From Streptomyces gossypii (GTDB taxonomy: Bacteria; Actinomycetota; Actinomycetes; Streptomycetales; Streptomycetaceae), in the NCBI RefSeq assembly GCF_025165795.1, contig NZ_JAJAGO010000004.1, forward strand, positions 372,001-436,000: 64,000 nt of DNA. The letters run 5' to 3'. Shown in pieces: positions 40,620-48,617 of the stretch. The position numbers and the translations under genes are program-made. Each line of letters opens with the position of its first letter. The stretch's first letter is position 1. Under the pieces are notes generated by a model. It saw nothing but the letters and a program-made list of their open reading frames with translations, did not search any database and was not told the origin of the DNA.

Positions 40620-41600
40620 ATGAGACGTACGTCCCTGGCCACCCGGATCGCCGTCGCAGCCGTCACCGTGGCGACACTCTCCGGTCTGGGCACGCTCACC
40701 GCACAGGCCGACACCCCCGCACCCCCGGCCCCCGCCACAGCCCCCAGCAGCAGCACTCCGGCCGACTACCCCGAGGGCGACCTCGGCACGGCCGTCAAGA
40801 ACTTCCTCTTCTCCCCCGGCGCGGTCGACGGCGCGAACGACTGGAACTGCAAGCCCAGCGCGGAGCACCCCGAGCCCGTCGTACTCGTCCACGGGACCTT
40901 CTTCAACCTCGGGGCCAACTGGCCCGTCCTCGCGCCGAAGCTGGCCAACGAGGGCTACTGCGTCTACGCCTTCAACTACGGCATGAACCACCTGTCCCTC
41001 GGGCGGGTCGGCGGCCTCGACCACATCCGCGACTCGGCCCGGACCATGCGGACCTTCGTGGACAAGGTCCTCGACGCCACCGGCAGCGAACAGGTCGACG
41101 TCGTCGGCCACTCACAGGGCGGACTCCTGCCGCACTACTACATCGAGAAGCTGGGCGGCGCCGACAAGGTCGACGAGTTCATCGGCATGGCGCCCTCCAA
41201 CCACGGCACCGACCTCAGCGGCCTGGTCAGCCTGGGCAGGCAGCTCAACCTGCTGGGCTTCGTCAACGGCCTGCTGGGGCGCACGGCTCCCGGCATGGTG
41301 GACCAGGAGGTGGGATCCGACTTCCAGCGAGAGCTGTTCGGCAACGGCGACACCGTACCGGGCCCCGAGTACACGGTGATCTCCACCAAGCACGACCGCG
41401 TCGTCACTCCCTACAGGAACCAGCAGCTCGACGGCGACAACGTGACGAACCTCGTGCTTCAGGATCAGTGCCCCGACAACCCGGTCGGTCACGCCGGGCT
41501 CTTCAACGACAGCCCCACCCACCAGAACATCCTGAACATCCTCGGCCCGGACGACCCCGACTTCCGGCCCACCTGCACCGGTTACGGCCTGCCGCTGTAG
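40620..41600 (+). CDS. secreted alpha/beta-hydrolase lipase/esterase
   Basis: 326 residues; ATG at 40620 with AGGAGGGG upstream. A cleavable signal peptide (about 1-30, RIAVAAVTVATLSGLGTLTAQA) is followed by a Pro/Ala-rich stretch. The oxyanion-hole strand VVLVHGTFFNLGANW, nucleophile elbow GHSQGG, catalytic Asp in TKHDRVVTP and His in PVGHAGLFND match triacylglycerol lipases of the Streptomyces family. Three Cys suggest one or more disulfides. A strong terminator follows at 41629-41659. Confidence 0.92.
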   Translation: MRRTSLATRIAVAAVTVATLSGLGTLTAQADTPAPPAPATAPSSSTPADYPEGDLGTAVKNFLFSPGAVDGANDWNCKPSAEHPEPVVLVHGTFFNLGANWPVLAPKLANEGYCVYAFNYGMNHLSLGRVGGLDHIRDSARTMRTFVDKVLDATGSEQVDVVGHSQGGLLPHYYIEKLGGADKVDEFIGMAPSNHGTDLSGLVSLGRQLNLLGFVNGLLGRTAPGMVDQEVGSDFQRELFGNGDTVPGPEYTVISTKHDRVVTPYRNQQLDGDNVTNLVLQDQCPDNPVGHAGLFNDSPTHQNILNILGPDDPDFRPTCTGYGLPL

Positions 41601-41628
41601 CCGTAGCCGTAGCCGTACGAAAAGAGAG

Positions 41629-41659
41629 CGCCACCCATGCGTCCTGCGCATGGGTGGCG
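41629..41659 (+). terminator. terminator after the lipase gene
   Basis: CGCCACCCATGCG, 5-nt loop, CGCATGGGTGGCG: 13-bp perfect stem, 29 bp past the stop. It is preceded by a tandem CCGTAG repeat at the end of the gene (41599-41617). Confidence 0.8.
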
Positions 41660-41788
41660 TCCCCCTGGGGTGCCGCCCTCTTACCCCCTCGGCTCCGGCG
41701 CTGGATAGTTGAGCGGCGGCGGCGCGGCAGCACCACGCGCCCGCACCGCAGCACGGACAACCGCTCTCCCGAACCGAAGGTGGTAACG

Positions 41789-42838
41789 GTGAAGTTCAGC
41801 TACGTCATGCTCCCCGACTACCCGCTCCAGGACTCTCTGGCCTCCATCAGGCTCGCCGACGAGCTCGGCTTCCACGCCTGTTACGCCGCCGACGAGACCT
41901 GGCACAAGGACTTGTGGCTGCTGTTCGCCGCAGCCGCCGGGCAGACCCGGCAGATCCGGCTGGGCCCGAGCGTCTCCTCCGTCGTGCTGCGGGAGCCGAC
42001 GCTGATCGCGCAGTCCCTGGCCACCCTGGACGAACTCTCCGGCGGGCGGGCGGAAGGCGTACTCTCCAGCGGGAACTTCGGGCTGCTGGCCCAGTACGGC
42101 ATCGACTGGAAGCGCAGCCGCCCGCTCTCCCGCGTCAAGGAGGGCCTGCACGTCATCCGCACGATGCTGGACGAGGGTGCGATCACCCACAAGGGCGAGT
42201 TCTTCGAGTACGACGGCCTCTTCACCTTCGCCCGCCCCGTCCAGGAGCGGCTGCCGCTCAAGCTCGGCGCGATGCGCGGGCCCAAGTCCTTCGAGGCGGC
42301 CGGGGAGTTGTCCGACGGCTGCCATCACGCGCTGAGCTACACCAGGGAGGCGTACGAGTACGCCGTGCGGCACATCCGGGCCGGAGCCGAGCGGGCGGGC
42401 AAGGACTGGCGGACCCTGGACATCGGCGCCTGGGTCGTCTTCGCCACCGGGCCCGACTCCGCGAAGGCGAAGGAGGCGGCGCGCAGCATGGTGGGCATCT
42501 ACGCCTCCTCGATGCCCGAGGAGCAGCTGCGCCGCAACGGCGTGCACCCGGACGAACTCGCCCCGGCCATCGAAGCGATCGGCGCAGGTGACCTCGCCCG
42601 GGGCATCGAACTGACCACACCGGAAGTGGCCGAGAAGCTGTCCATCGCGGGGACCCCGGAGGAGTGCCTGGAGAAGATCCAGCGGGAGATCGCACCCACC
42701 GGGGTCAACCACATGATCTGCGCCGTCACCGATCGCGCCCTGGTGCGGGCCTTCACCGGCCGCGACCTGGCGGGCGTAGCGGACGTGGACACCCAACTAC
42801 GCCTGATTCACGACGAGATCATGCCCGCGTTCGCGTAG
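41789..42838 (+). CDS. LLM-class (luciferase-like) F420/FMN-dependent oxidoreductase
   Basis: 349 residues from the GTG at 41789 with AAGGTGG 5 nt upstream. The TIM-barrel signatures are FSYVMLPDYPLQDSLASIRLADELGF, given here as two parts at 41792-41870, then the flavin-contact LGPSVSSVVLREPTLIAQSLATLDELS in 41963-42043, and a C-terminal IAGTPEECLEKIQR. The 'GxxPExxxxKI' ending is typical of F420-dependent reductases such as methylene-tetrahydromethanopterin-reductase-like enzymes. Substrate unknown. Stands between the lipase and a convergent DUF397 gene. Confidence 0.88.
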   Translation: MKFSYVMLPDYPLQDSLASIRLADELGFHACYAADETWHKDLWLLFAAAAGQTRQIRLGPSVSSVVLREPTLIAQSLATLDELSGGRAEGVLSSGNFGLLAQYGIDWKRSRPLSRVKEGLHVIRTMLDEGAITHKGEFFEYDGLFTFARPVQERLPLKLGAMRGPKSFEAAGELSDGCHHALSYTREAYEYAVRHIRAGAERAGKDWRTLDIGAWVVFATGPDSAKAKEAARSMVGIYASSMPEEQLRRNGVHPDELAPAIEAIGAGDLARGIELTTPEVAEKLSIAGTPEECLEKIQREIAPTGVNHMICAVTDRALVRAFTGRDLAGVADVDTQLRLIHDEIMPAFA

Positions 42839-42863
42839 GCGCACGAGCGCCCCCTCCCCGCCG

Positions 42864-43067
42864 TCAGACGGAGCGATCTCCGGCGAAGGCCAGGAACGCG
42901 CTGAAGGCGGGGGCGGAGACGGTGAAGTGCGGGCCCTCCGGGTCCTTCGAATCCCGGACGGCGACGGCTGCGGGCAGCGCGGCGACCTCGACGCACGAAC
43001 CGCCGGTGTCGCTGCTGTAGCTGGACTTACGCCACTCGGTCGGGGTCTGGTTCACAAGAGTGCGCAT
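42864..43067 (-). CDS. DUF397-family small protein
   Basis: 67 residues with the diagnostic N-terminus TEWRKSSYSSDTGGSCVEVA, then VAVRDSKDPEGPHFTVS and AFSAFLAF. DUF397 proteins accompany helix-turn-helix regulators in Streptomyces (the whiJ/abaA-like group) and are thought to antagonise them. Here no such XRE regulator is adjacent; instead a 52-residue gene overlaps its start by 41 bp. It is therefore an orphan copy or the partner of that small gene. Confidence 0.9.
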   Translation of the reverse strand: MRTLVNQTPTEWRKSSYSSDTGGSCVEVAALPAAVAVRDSKDPEGPHFTVSAPAFSAFLAFAGDRSV

Positions 43068-43185
43068 AGCGCTCCTCCATCACACGGGCGATCAACTCGG
43101 CGGACTCCGCCGAGGACAGAGCGGTGGCACGCAGCAGATCGTAACGGAGCGCCCGATCTCGGATGTCCTTCGAATACGCCGTCAC
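43027..43185 (-). CDS. 52-residue hypothetical protein overlapping the DUF397 gene
   Basis: GTG at 43183-43185 with GAGG 5 nt upstream, TAA at 43027-43029. The protein reads MTAYSKDIRDRALRYDLLRA, then SSAESAELIARVMEERYAHS, a strongly helical charged sequence. Codon use and third-position GC look coding until the overlap. It lies 7 bp after the ydeI-like stop, so it may be the third gene of that operon. I do not recognise the family; an antitoxin-like or regulator-binding role is only a guess. Confidence 0.55.
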   Translation of the reverse strand: MTAYSKDIRDRALRYDLLRATALSSAESAELIARVMEERYAHSCEPDPDRVA

Positions 43186-43192
43186 CCAGGCC

Positions 43193-43753
43193 TCATAGTG
43201 GCCTCCGCAGGCCGGAGACCGCCTTCTCCAGGCGGGCGGCGCGCCCGGCCTGGGTCCTGGCCTTCAGCAGCGGCAGAATGATCTGGTAGCGGCCGGTCCT
43301 GCCGAGCGCCTCGAAGCGGGCGGCGGCCCCCGGGTGGGCCGCCAGCGCCTCGGCCAGGTCGGGCGGGACGGCGGCATCGCACTGGGCGGTGTAGGCCGAC
43401 GCCCAGCGGCCGTCCGCCTGGGCGGCCGCGACCTGCGCCAGGCCCGCCGGACGCATGCGCCCCTCGGCGGTCAGCCTCTCCACCCGCTCGACGTTCATCC
43501 GCGACCAGGGGCTGCCCCTGCGGCGGCGCGAGTAGCGTTGCAGATAGCTGTGCTCGTCACAGGACTTGCGGGTGCTGTCGATCCAGCCGTGGCACAGGGC
43601 CGCCTGCAGCGCCTGCTCGATCGTTATCGAGACCACGGCCGACCGCTTCTTGGCGATCCGCAGCCAGGCACCGCCTTCGTCCTCGTGGTGCTCGGCCAGC
43701 CACGCGTCCCACGCGGCGGCTTCCTCGAAGTGCATCGTCTGGGAGTCCGTCAC
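43193..43753 (-). CDS. YdeI/OmdA-family protein
   Basis: 186 residues. N-terminal DAWLAEHHEDEGGAWLRIAKK, then ALCHGWIDSTRKSCDEHSYLQRY, the family's defining block, and SPWSRMNVERVERLTAEGRM. The C-terminal LPLLKARTQAGRAARLEK is also family-like. Function is poorly defined; members are implicated in stress responses. The ATG overlaps the VOC gene stop in an ATGA, so they form an operon facing the WYL regulator. Confidence 0.88.
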   Translation of the reverse strand: MTDSQTMHFEEAAAWDAWLAEHHEDEGGAWLRIAKKRSAVVSITIEQALQAALCHGWIDSTRKSCDEHSYLQRYSRRRRGSPWSRMNVERVERLTAEGRMRPAGLAQVAAAQADGRWASAYTAQCDAAVPPDLAEALAAHPGAAARFEALGRTGRYQIILPLLKARTQAGRAARLEKAVSGLRRPL

Positions 43754-44157
43754 TTGCCCTGGACCTCCACGTAGTGCGGGTTGTACATGATGCCCAGCAC
43801 GTTGCCGAACGGGTCGACCACGGACGCGGTGACGAAACCCTCGCCCCGCTCTGTCAGCGGCTCGTACTCCTTGGCGCCCATGGACAGCAGCCGCTCCAGG
43901 GCCTCCCGCACATCTTCGACGTGCCAGTGGAGGATCGTGCCGCCCGGGGTGGACGACGCCTGCGCCGGGGCGTAGCGCCGGTCGATGATGCCGAGCTCGG
44001 TCTGCTGGTCACCGAACCTGAATTCGTAGTAGGCGGCTGGCTGCCCGCCCCCGGGCCGCTCGAAGTACGGCTCGATGCCCAGCAGTTCGGCGTACCAGTC
44101 CTTGGCCGCCGCCACATCGTCGGCCCAGATGTTGACGGTGGCCGGTCCTTGCAGCAT
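43750..44157 (-). CDS. VOC-family (glyoxalase/bleomycin-resistance fold) protein
   Basis: 135 residues from the ATG at 44155-44157 (AAAGG 7 nt upstream); another in-frame ATG about 33 nt earlier is possible. Paired beta-alpha-beta-beta-beta modules are seen in ATVNIWADDVAAAKDWYAEL and TILHWHVEDVREALERLL, ending SVVDPFGNVLGIMYNP. His and Glu positions suit a metal site, but the reaction is unknown. First gene of an operon with ydeI-like, divergent from the WYL regulator. Confidence 0.88.
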   Translation of the reverse strand: MLQGPATVNIWADDVAAAKDWYAELLGIEPYFERPGGGQPAAYYEFRFGDQQTELGIIDRRYAPAQASSTPGGTILHWHVEDVREALERLLSMGAKEYEPLTERGEGFVTASVVDPFGNVLGIMYNPHYVEVQGK

Positions 44158-44203
44158 GGGATTGCCTTTCCTCGGTTCAGTGACAGTCATCATCCTTCCG
44201 CCT

Positions 44204-44228
44204 AAAGTGCTCACCCTCTGAGCACTTT
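44204..44228. promoter_or_regulatory. 10-bp inverted-repeat operator between VOC and WYL-regulator genes
   Basis: AAAGTGCTCA (44204-44213), 5-nt spacer, TGAGCACTTT (44219-44228): a perfect 25-bp dyad, 33 bp before the regulator start and 47 bp before the VOC start. It is almost certainly the binding site of the divergently encoded DeoR/WYL regulator. Confidence 0.75.
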
Positions 44229-44261
44229 CCGTGCGACCTTCGAAACCGAGGAGTTACGGGC

Positions 44262-45203
44262 ATGCGTGCCGACCGTCTCGTCGCCGCCCTCCTGCTCCTG
44301 CAAGCCCGCGGCCGGGTGACCGCCACCGAGCTTGCCGCGGAGCTGGAGGTCTCCGTGGCCACCGCCCGCCGCGACCTGGAGGCGCTGTCCGCTGCCGGCA
44401 TCCCGGTGTACCCGCAGCCCGGACGCGGCGGCGGCTGGTCGCTCCTCGGCGGTGCCCGCACCGACCTCAGCGGCCTGTCGGCGCCCGAGGCCCAGGCACT
44501 GTTTTTGCTCGTCGGCCCGGCCGCGGCCGTCTCCGGGGACGCGAAGGCGGCACTGCGCAAGCTCGTACGGGCACTGCCGCAGACCTTCCGGGCCGAGGCC
44601 GAGGCCGCCGCCGACGCCACCATGATCGACCCCACCCGCTGGGGCGCACGCGACCGCCGGCGGCCGGAACTGGTCGACCTGCTGCAGACCGCCGTGGTCC
44701 GCCAGCGCAGAGTCCGCCTGACCTACGTCAACAGCGCCCGGCAGCGGACCGAACGGCTGGTCGATCCGTGGGGCCTGGTCGACAAGGACGAGACCTGGTA
44801 TCTGATCGCCGGGACCGAACGAGGGCAGCGCACCTTCCGAGTCGACCGGATCACCGAGGCAGAGCCGACGGAGCAGCACGCGGAGCGCCCCGACGACTTC
44901 ACGCTCGCCAGCGCATGGCAGCAGGTCGTCGGCGAGGTGGAAGAACGGCGCTCCCGCACCTGGGCGACCGTCCTCATCGAGGGCCGGTTCGTGCCGGTGC
45001 TGCGGGACCACTTCGGGCGGCACTGCCACGTCGACGGGGAAGCCGACGACGGACGTGCCCGGGTCCGCGTCGCCGCACCGGCGCCGCTGGACATCGCCCG
45101 GCATCTCGCAGGGTGGGGCGCGATGGTCGAGGTGACCGAACCGCGTTCCGTCCAGGCCGAGCTGGCCCGGATCGGAACCGAGCTGGCCACCCGGTACGGG
45201 TAG
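44262..45203 (+). CDS. WYL-domain (YafY-type) transcriptional regulator
   Basis: 313 residues. The N-terminal winged helix-turn-helix reads MRADRLVAALLLLQARGRVT, then SVATARRDLEALSAAGIPVY, the DeoR-type recognition helix. The WYL domain carries VDPWGLVDKDETWYLIAGTE, and a C-terminal WCX part follows. GAGGAG lies about 8 nt upstream of the ATG. WYL regulators bind small ligands or nucleic acid. The divergent VOC-ydeI operon and the palindrome between are the natural target. Confidence 0.92.
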   Translation: MRADRLVAALLLLQARGRVTATELAAELEVSVATARRDLEALSAAGIPVYPQPGRGGGWSLLGGARTDLSGLSAPEAQALFLLVGPAAAVSGDAKAALRKLVRALPQTFRAEAEAAADATMIDPTRWGARDRRRPELVDLLQTAVVRQRRVRLTYVNSARQRTERLVDPWGLVDKDETWYLIAGTERGQRTFRVDRITEAEPTEQHAERPDDFTLASAWQQVVGEVEERRSRTWATVLIEGRFVPVLRDHFGRHCHVDGEADDGRARVRVAAPAPLDIARHLAGWGAMVEVTEPRSVQAELARIGTELATRYG

Positions 45204-45267
45204 CCTCCGGCGGGCACGCCGACGTGGTCATGCAGGTGGTCCTGGATGCCGCCGGGGCGAAAGCGCG

Positions 45268-45345
45268 TCAGACGAACGGGCCGAAGTCGTCGTACCCCCG
45301 CTGTACTCCGTCGCGCTCGCGCGCACCCTGCTTGACCAACTCCAG
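45268..45345 (-). pseudogene. decayed duplicate of the obg 3' end
   Basis: On the minus strand the frame reads [20 protein letters not shown] followed by FGPFV and a stop. This matches the Obg C-terminus [14 protein letters not shown] joined directly to [12 protein letters not shown], with the intervening ~50 residues deleted. The nucleotide match to obg at 46220-46255 and 46020-46065 is high. It is in the same orientation as obg, about 0.7 kb downstream, with the gene at 45424-45897 between. No start codon; not expressed as a gene. Confidence 0.7.
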
Positions 45346-45423
45346 GGCGTCCGCATCGAGGTGTACGGCCCCTCCCCCGCCACCCCGGCAGCCCGCACGG
45401 CGGACGCATCCGCCGAGAGCGGC

Positions 45424-45897
45424 TCAGACAGATTCGCGTTCTTTGCGACCGGAATCAGGCAGGCCCGCGACTTCTCCGCCGGTTTCCGGCGACGCTTGTG
45501 GCGTCCGCCGGCTGGCTTTGCCGGAGGAGAGCCGGATGGCCTGGGTGTACAGCACGGTGCCGATCGAGATCATCACCGCGATGACCGCCCAGGACCAGGC
45601 TTGGGGCAGGTAGAGGGACAGAACCCAGGCTTTCACCGGGGCGTCGGTGATCAGGAAGAGTAGCGGTACCAGGCCCTGTGGGAAGAGCGCCAGGGAGCCG
45701 AAGATCCAGGCCAGAGCCGAGACCACCTGCTCGCGCTTGGTCAGCTCCGGCTTGGGGCGCGTGCCGACGCCGGCTGTCGTTCCGGGGCGGTTGGCGCGCC
45801 CGGTCCGCATGAGGAGAAGCAGCTCGGGGCCGTTCGCGGTGAGCCGGTCGGCGGCGACCCGGCCCAGCCATCGGGCGAGCAGGACGCCGATGGCCAC
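45424..45897 (-). CDS. hypothetical membrane protein, possibly N-terminally truncated
   Basis: 157 residues from a GTG without a ribosome-binding site. The frame is open for another ~39 codons upstream with protein-like sequence (EHGELGTALDNPVLRWLGAP), right up to the obg stop. An ATG at about 45988 is in another frame and stops after 8 codons (MEGFLARS). A small frameshift near 45970 would join it to the body. Hydrophobic helices occur at about 1-10, 64-85 and 92-117. It sits between obg and an obg 3' remnant, so it probably arrived by insertion. Confidence 0.55.
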   Translation of the reverse strand: MAIGVLLARWLGRVAADRLTANGPELLLLMRTGRANRPGTTAGVGTRPKPELTKREQVVSALAWIFGSLALFPQGLVPLLFLITDAPVKAWVLSLYLPQAWSWAVIAVMISIGTVLYTQAIRLSSGKASRRTPQASPETGGEVAGLPDSGRKERESV

Positions 45898-46014
45898 GCC
45901 GATCGGGGCGCCGAGCCAGCGCAGGACGGGGTTGTCGAGGGCGGTGCCGAGTTCGCCGTGTTCAGGAGCGGGCCAAAAAGCCCTCCATGAGCGTCGGCGG
46001 CCGGAAGCGCCGGG

Positions 46015-47457
46015 CTACGAGAACGGGTCGAAGTCCTTGTATGCCTGCTGTACTTCGTCTCGCTCCGCCTCGCGGTCGCGGCGGCGGTGGGCGGCGGGGC
46101 GGTCCGCGTCCAGGCGGTGGTCCTCTCCGCGCCGTCCGAGCATCTCCGCGCCGGCCATGACCGTGGGCTCCCAGTCGAAGACGACCGCGTTGTCCTCCGG
46201 GCCGATCGCCACGCCGTCGCCCTCGCGCGCACCCTGCTTGACCAGCTCCGCCTCCACACCGAGGCGGTTGAGCTTGTCCGCGAGGTAACCGACGGCCTCG
46301 TCGTTGGAGAAGTCGGTCTGCCGCACCCAGCGTTCGGGCTTCTCGCCACGGACGCGGAAGACCCCGTCCTCATCGCGGGTGACGGTGAAGCCCGTGTCGT
46401 CGACCGCCTTCGGCCGGATGACCACCCGGGTGGTCTCCTGCGGAGCCCGCGCGGCCCGCGACTCCTCGACGATCCCCGCGAGTGCGAACGACAGCTCGCG
46501 CAGCCCGAGATGGGCGACGGCCGAGACCTCGAAGACCTGGTGGCCACGCGCCTCCAGGTCGGGGCGGATGATATCGGCGAGGTCCTTGCCGTCCGGGATG
46601 TCGGTCTTGTTGAGGGCGACCATGCGGGGCCGGTCCTCGAGACCGGCGCCGTACTGGGCGAGCTCCCGCTCGATGACGTCCAGGTCGGAGGCCGGGTCGC
46701 GGTCCGATTCGAGGGTGGCGCAGTCGAGCACATGCACCAGTACGGAACAGCGTTCCACGTGGCGCAGGAACTCCAGGCCCAGGCCCTTGCCCTCGCTGGC
46801 GCCGGGGATGAGCCCAGGTACGTCGGCGATCGTGTAGACCGTCGAACCGGCGGTGACCACGCCGAGGTTGGGCACCAGGGTGGTGAACGGGTAGTCGGCG
46901 ATCTTCGGCTTGGCAGCGGAGAGTACCGAGATCAGCGAGGACTTGCCCGCGGACGGATAGCCGATCAGGGCGACGTCCGCGACGGTCTTCAGCTCCAGCA
47001 CCACGTCCCGCGTCTCGCCCGGCACACCGAGCAGCGCGAAGCCGGGCGCCTTGCGGCGGGCGGAGGCCAGCGCGGCGTTGCCGAGGCCGCCGCGGCCGCC
47101 CTGCCCGGCGACGAAGGTGGTGCCCTGCCCGACCATGTCGGCCAGCACCTCGCCCTGCCCGTCGAGTACGACGGTGCCGTCCGGGACGGGGAGGATCAGG
47201 TCGGTGCCCTCCTTGCCGGAGCGGTGGTCGCCCTCGCCCGGCCTGCCGTTGGTGGCCTTGCGGTGCGGACTGTGGTGGTAGTCCAGCAGGGTGGTCACGT
47301 CCTGGTCGACGACCAGGATGACGTTGCCGCCCCGCCCGCCGTTTCCGCCGTCGGGGCCGCCCAGCGGCTTGAACTTCTCCCGGTGGACGGAGGCGCAGCC
47401 GTGGCCCCCGCTACCGGCGGCGACATGGAGTTCGACGCGGTCAACGAAGGTGGTCAT
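46015..47457 (-). CDS. obg: Obg/CgtA GTPase
   Basis: 480 residues from the ATG at 47455-47457. Essential GTPase of 50S assembly and, in Streptomyces, linked to differentiation through GTP levels. The glycine-rich Obg domain ([35 protein letters not shown]) leads to the G domain with [12 protein letters not shown] and [16 protein letters not shown], and NKTD as G4. A C-terminal OCT domain ([21 protein letters not shown]) and an Arg/Asp-rich tail ending KDFDPFS follow. It is downstream of rpmA and rplU, as in most bacteria. Confidence 0.97.
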   Translation of the reverse strand: MTTFVDRVELHVAAGSGGHGCASVHREKFKPLGGPDGGNGGRGGNVILVVDQDVTTLLDYHHSPHRKATNGRPGEGDHRSGKEGTDLILPVPDGTVVLDGQGEVLADMVGQGTTFVAGQGGRGGLGNAALASARRKAPGFALLGVPGETRDVVLELKTVADVALIGYPSAGKSSLISVLSAAKPKIADYPFTTLVPNLGVVTAGSTVYTIADVPGLIPGASEGKGLGLEFLRHVERCSVLVHVLDCATLESDRDPASDLDVIERELAQYGAGLEDRPRMVALNKTDIPDGKDLADIIRPDLEARGHQVFEVSAVAHLGLRELSFALAGIVEESRAARAPQETTRVVIRPKAVDDTGFTVTRDEDGVFRVRGEKPERWVRQTDFSNDEAVGYLADKLNRLGVEAELVKQGAREGDGVAIGPEDNAVVFDWEPTVMAGAEMLGRRGEDHRLDADRPAAHRRRDREAERDEVQQAYKDFDPFS

Positions 47458-47483
47458 GACTGTGCCTCCCGGCGTGGTCGGAG

Positions 47484-47508
47484 AGCGGACCCACAAAGGT
47501 GGTCCGCT
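47484..47508 (-). terminator. hairpin between rpmA and obg
   Basis: AGCGGACC (47484-47491) and GGTCCGCT (47501-47508) form an 8-bp stem with a 9-nt loop, 27 bp upstream of the obg start. It could be a partial terminator or a structure affecting obg translation. Confidence 0.45.
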
Positions 47509-47763
47509 TCGTGTCGTAACGCGCCGAGGGCGGCTCCACTCCCCGTACGACGGGGAGCGGCGGGCCGCCCTCGCTCAGGGACTGTCCGGGCGGTCTTCTC
47601 GGGCCCGCGACGGCTGGCACGCTCGCTGCGTTGTCGGCGTCACCCGAGTAGCCCACTACGAGGGCGATCCTCCGCCTTGCGATCGCACGCACCAGACGCC
47701 GCGGGCTGATCCGCAAAGATCACCCGGGCAGTCCCTCTAGGATTCTGTGCCGGACCGGGCTGA
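47509..47763. repeat. rpmA-obg intergenic region, candidate dispersed Streptomyces repeat
   Basis: The gap between obg and rpmA is 306 bp. From about 47580 to 47740 it reads, on the minus strand, through GGAGGATCGCCCTCGTAGTG and GACGCCGACAACGCAGCGAG to CGGACAGTCCCTGAGCG. I recall similar strings recurring between genes in Streptomyces genomes, but cannot verify copy number. No credible gene. Confidence 0.35.
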
Positions 47764-48021
47764 TTACTCAGCGGCCGGTACGACGTTCACGACCTTGCGG
47801 CCGCGGCTGGTGCCGAACTGCACCGCACCCATGTCCAGCGCGAACAGGGTGTCGTCCTTGCCACGGCCGACGCCCGCGCCGGGGTGGAAGTGGGTGCCCC
47901 GCTGCCGGACGATGATCTCGCCCGCCTTGACGACCTGACCGCCGAAGCGCTTCACGCCGAGGTACTGCGCGTTGGAGTCGCGACCGTTCCGAGTGGACGA
48001 TGCGCCCTTCTTATGTGCCAT
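47764..48021 (-). CDS. rpmA: 50S ribosomal protein L27
   Basis: 85 residues, [20 protein letters not shown], the classical L27 start whose N-terminus reaches the peptidyl-transferase centre. It is followed by [20 protein letters not shown] and [14 protein letters not shown]. It begins with MAHKKG, without the cleavable N-terminal extension of Firmicutes. 14 bp downstream of rplU. Confidence 0.98.
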   Translation of the reverse strand: MAHKKGASSTRNGRDSNAQYLGVKRFGGQVVKAGEIIVRQRGTHFHPGAGVGRGKDDTLFALDMGAVQFGTSRGRKVVNVVPAAE

Positions 48022-48035
48022 GTCTTCTCAGTCCC

Positions 48036-48359
48036 TTACTTCGAGGCGGGGGCGGGGATGCCCGTGATCTTCAGCGCGGTGTGCAGCTGACGGTGACCGA
48101 TCCGCTTCTTGTAACCGGTCTTGTTCTTGAACTTCTGGATCCGGATCTTGGCGCCCTTGTGGTGGTCCACAACTTCCGCCTGAACCTTCACGCCCGCCAG
48201 TACCCACGGGTCGCTGGTGACGGCTTCGCCGTCCACGACAAGCAGGGTCGAGAGCTCGACGGTGTCGCCGACCTTGTCTTCTGCCCTACGGTCAACCTCG
48301 ATGACGTCGCCCACAGAAACCTTCTGCTGGCGGCCGCCGGTGCGCACGATCGCGTACAC
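48036..48359 (-). CDS. rplU: 50S ribosomal protein L21
   Basis: 107 residues from the GTG at 48357-48359, preceded by a GAGAG stretch. Reads [20 protein letters not shown], then [20 protein letters not shown] and [20 protein letters not shown], the L21 signature that binds 23S rRNA. First gene of rplU-rpmA(-obg). Confidence 0.98.
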   Translation of the reverse strand: MYAIVRTGGRQQKVSVGDVIEVDRRAEDKVGDTVELSTLLVVDGEAVTSDPWVLAGVKVQAEVVDHHKGAKIRIQKFKNKTGYKKRIGHRQLHTALKITGIPAPASK

Positions 48360-48563
48360 GCGGAACTCTCTCTCGCTCGATTCGGGGCCCCTGATGCCAG
48401 CCACCCGCGCGGAACTCGGCCCACGGCTGATCCGGTGAGGGATTGAGCGGCCTCTCCCGGTGAAAACTGCCGGGAGGGATGTGCTCAGGAGCACGGCACA
48501 TCTGTCCAGATACGCCAGCTGTCAAGATTACGGGGGCTTGACCTGGGGGTCAAACCGGCCCCG

Positions 48564-48602
48564 GGGTGCGGGTGGGAGCGACCGGACGGCCGCCCCGCAC
48601 CC
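48564..48602 (-). terminator. terminator of rne
   Basis: GGGTGCGGG (48564-48572) and CCCGCACCC (48594-48602) form a 9-bp stem beginning 16 bp past the rne stop. The remaining ~160 bp up to the rplU start would hold the rplU promoter and leader; I see no other feature. Confidence 0.6.
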
Positions 48603-48617
48603 GCATCCTGCCAACGG

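Noticed and set aside
47441..47716. 91-codon frame in the rpmA-obg gap
   Set aside because: Begins inside the obg start region and runs through the hairpin; the region looks like an intergenic repeat.
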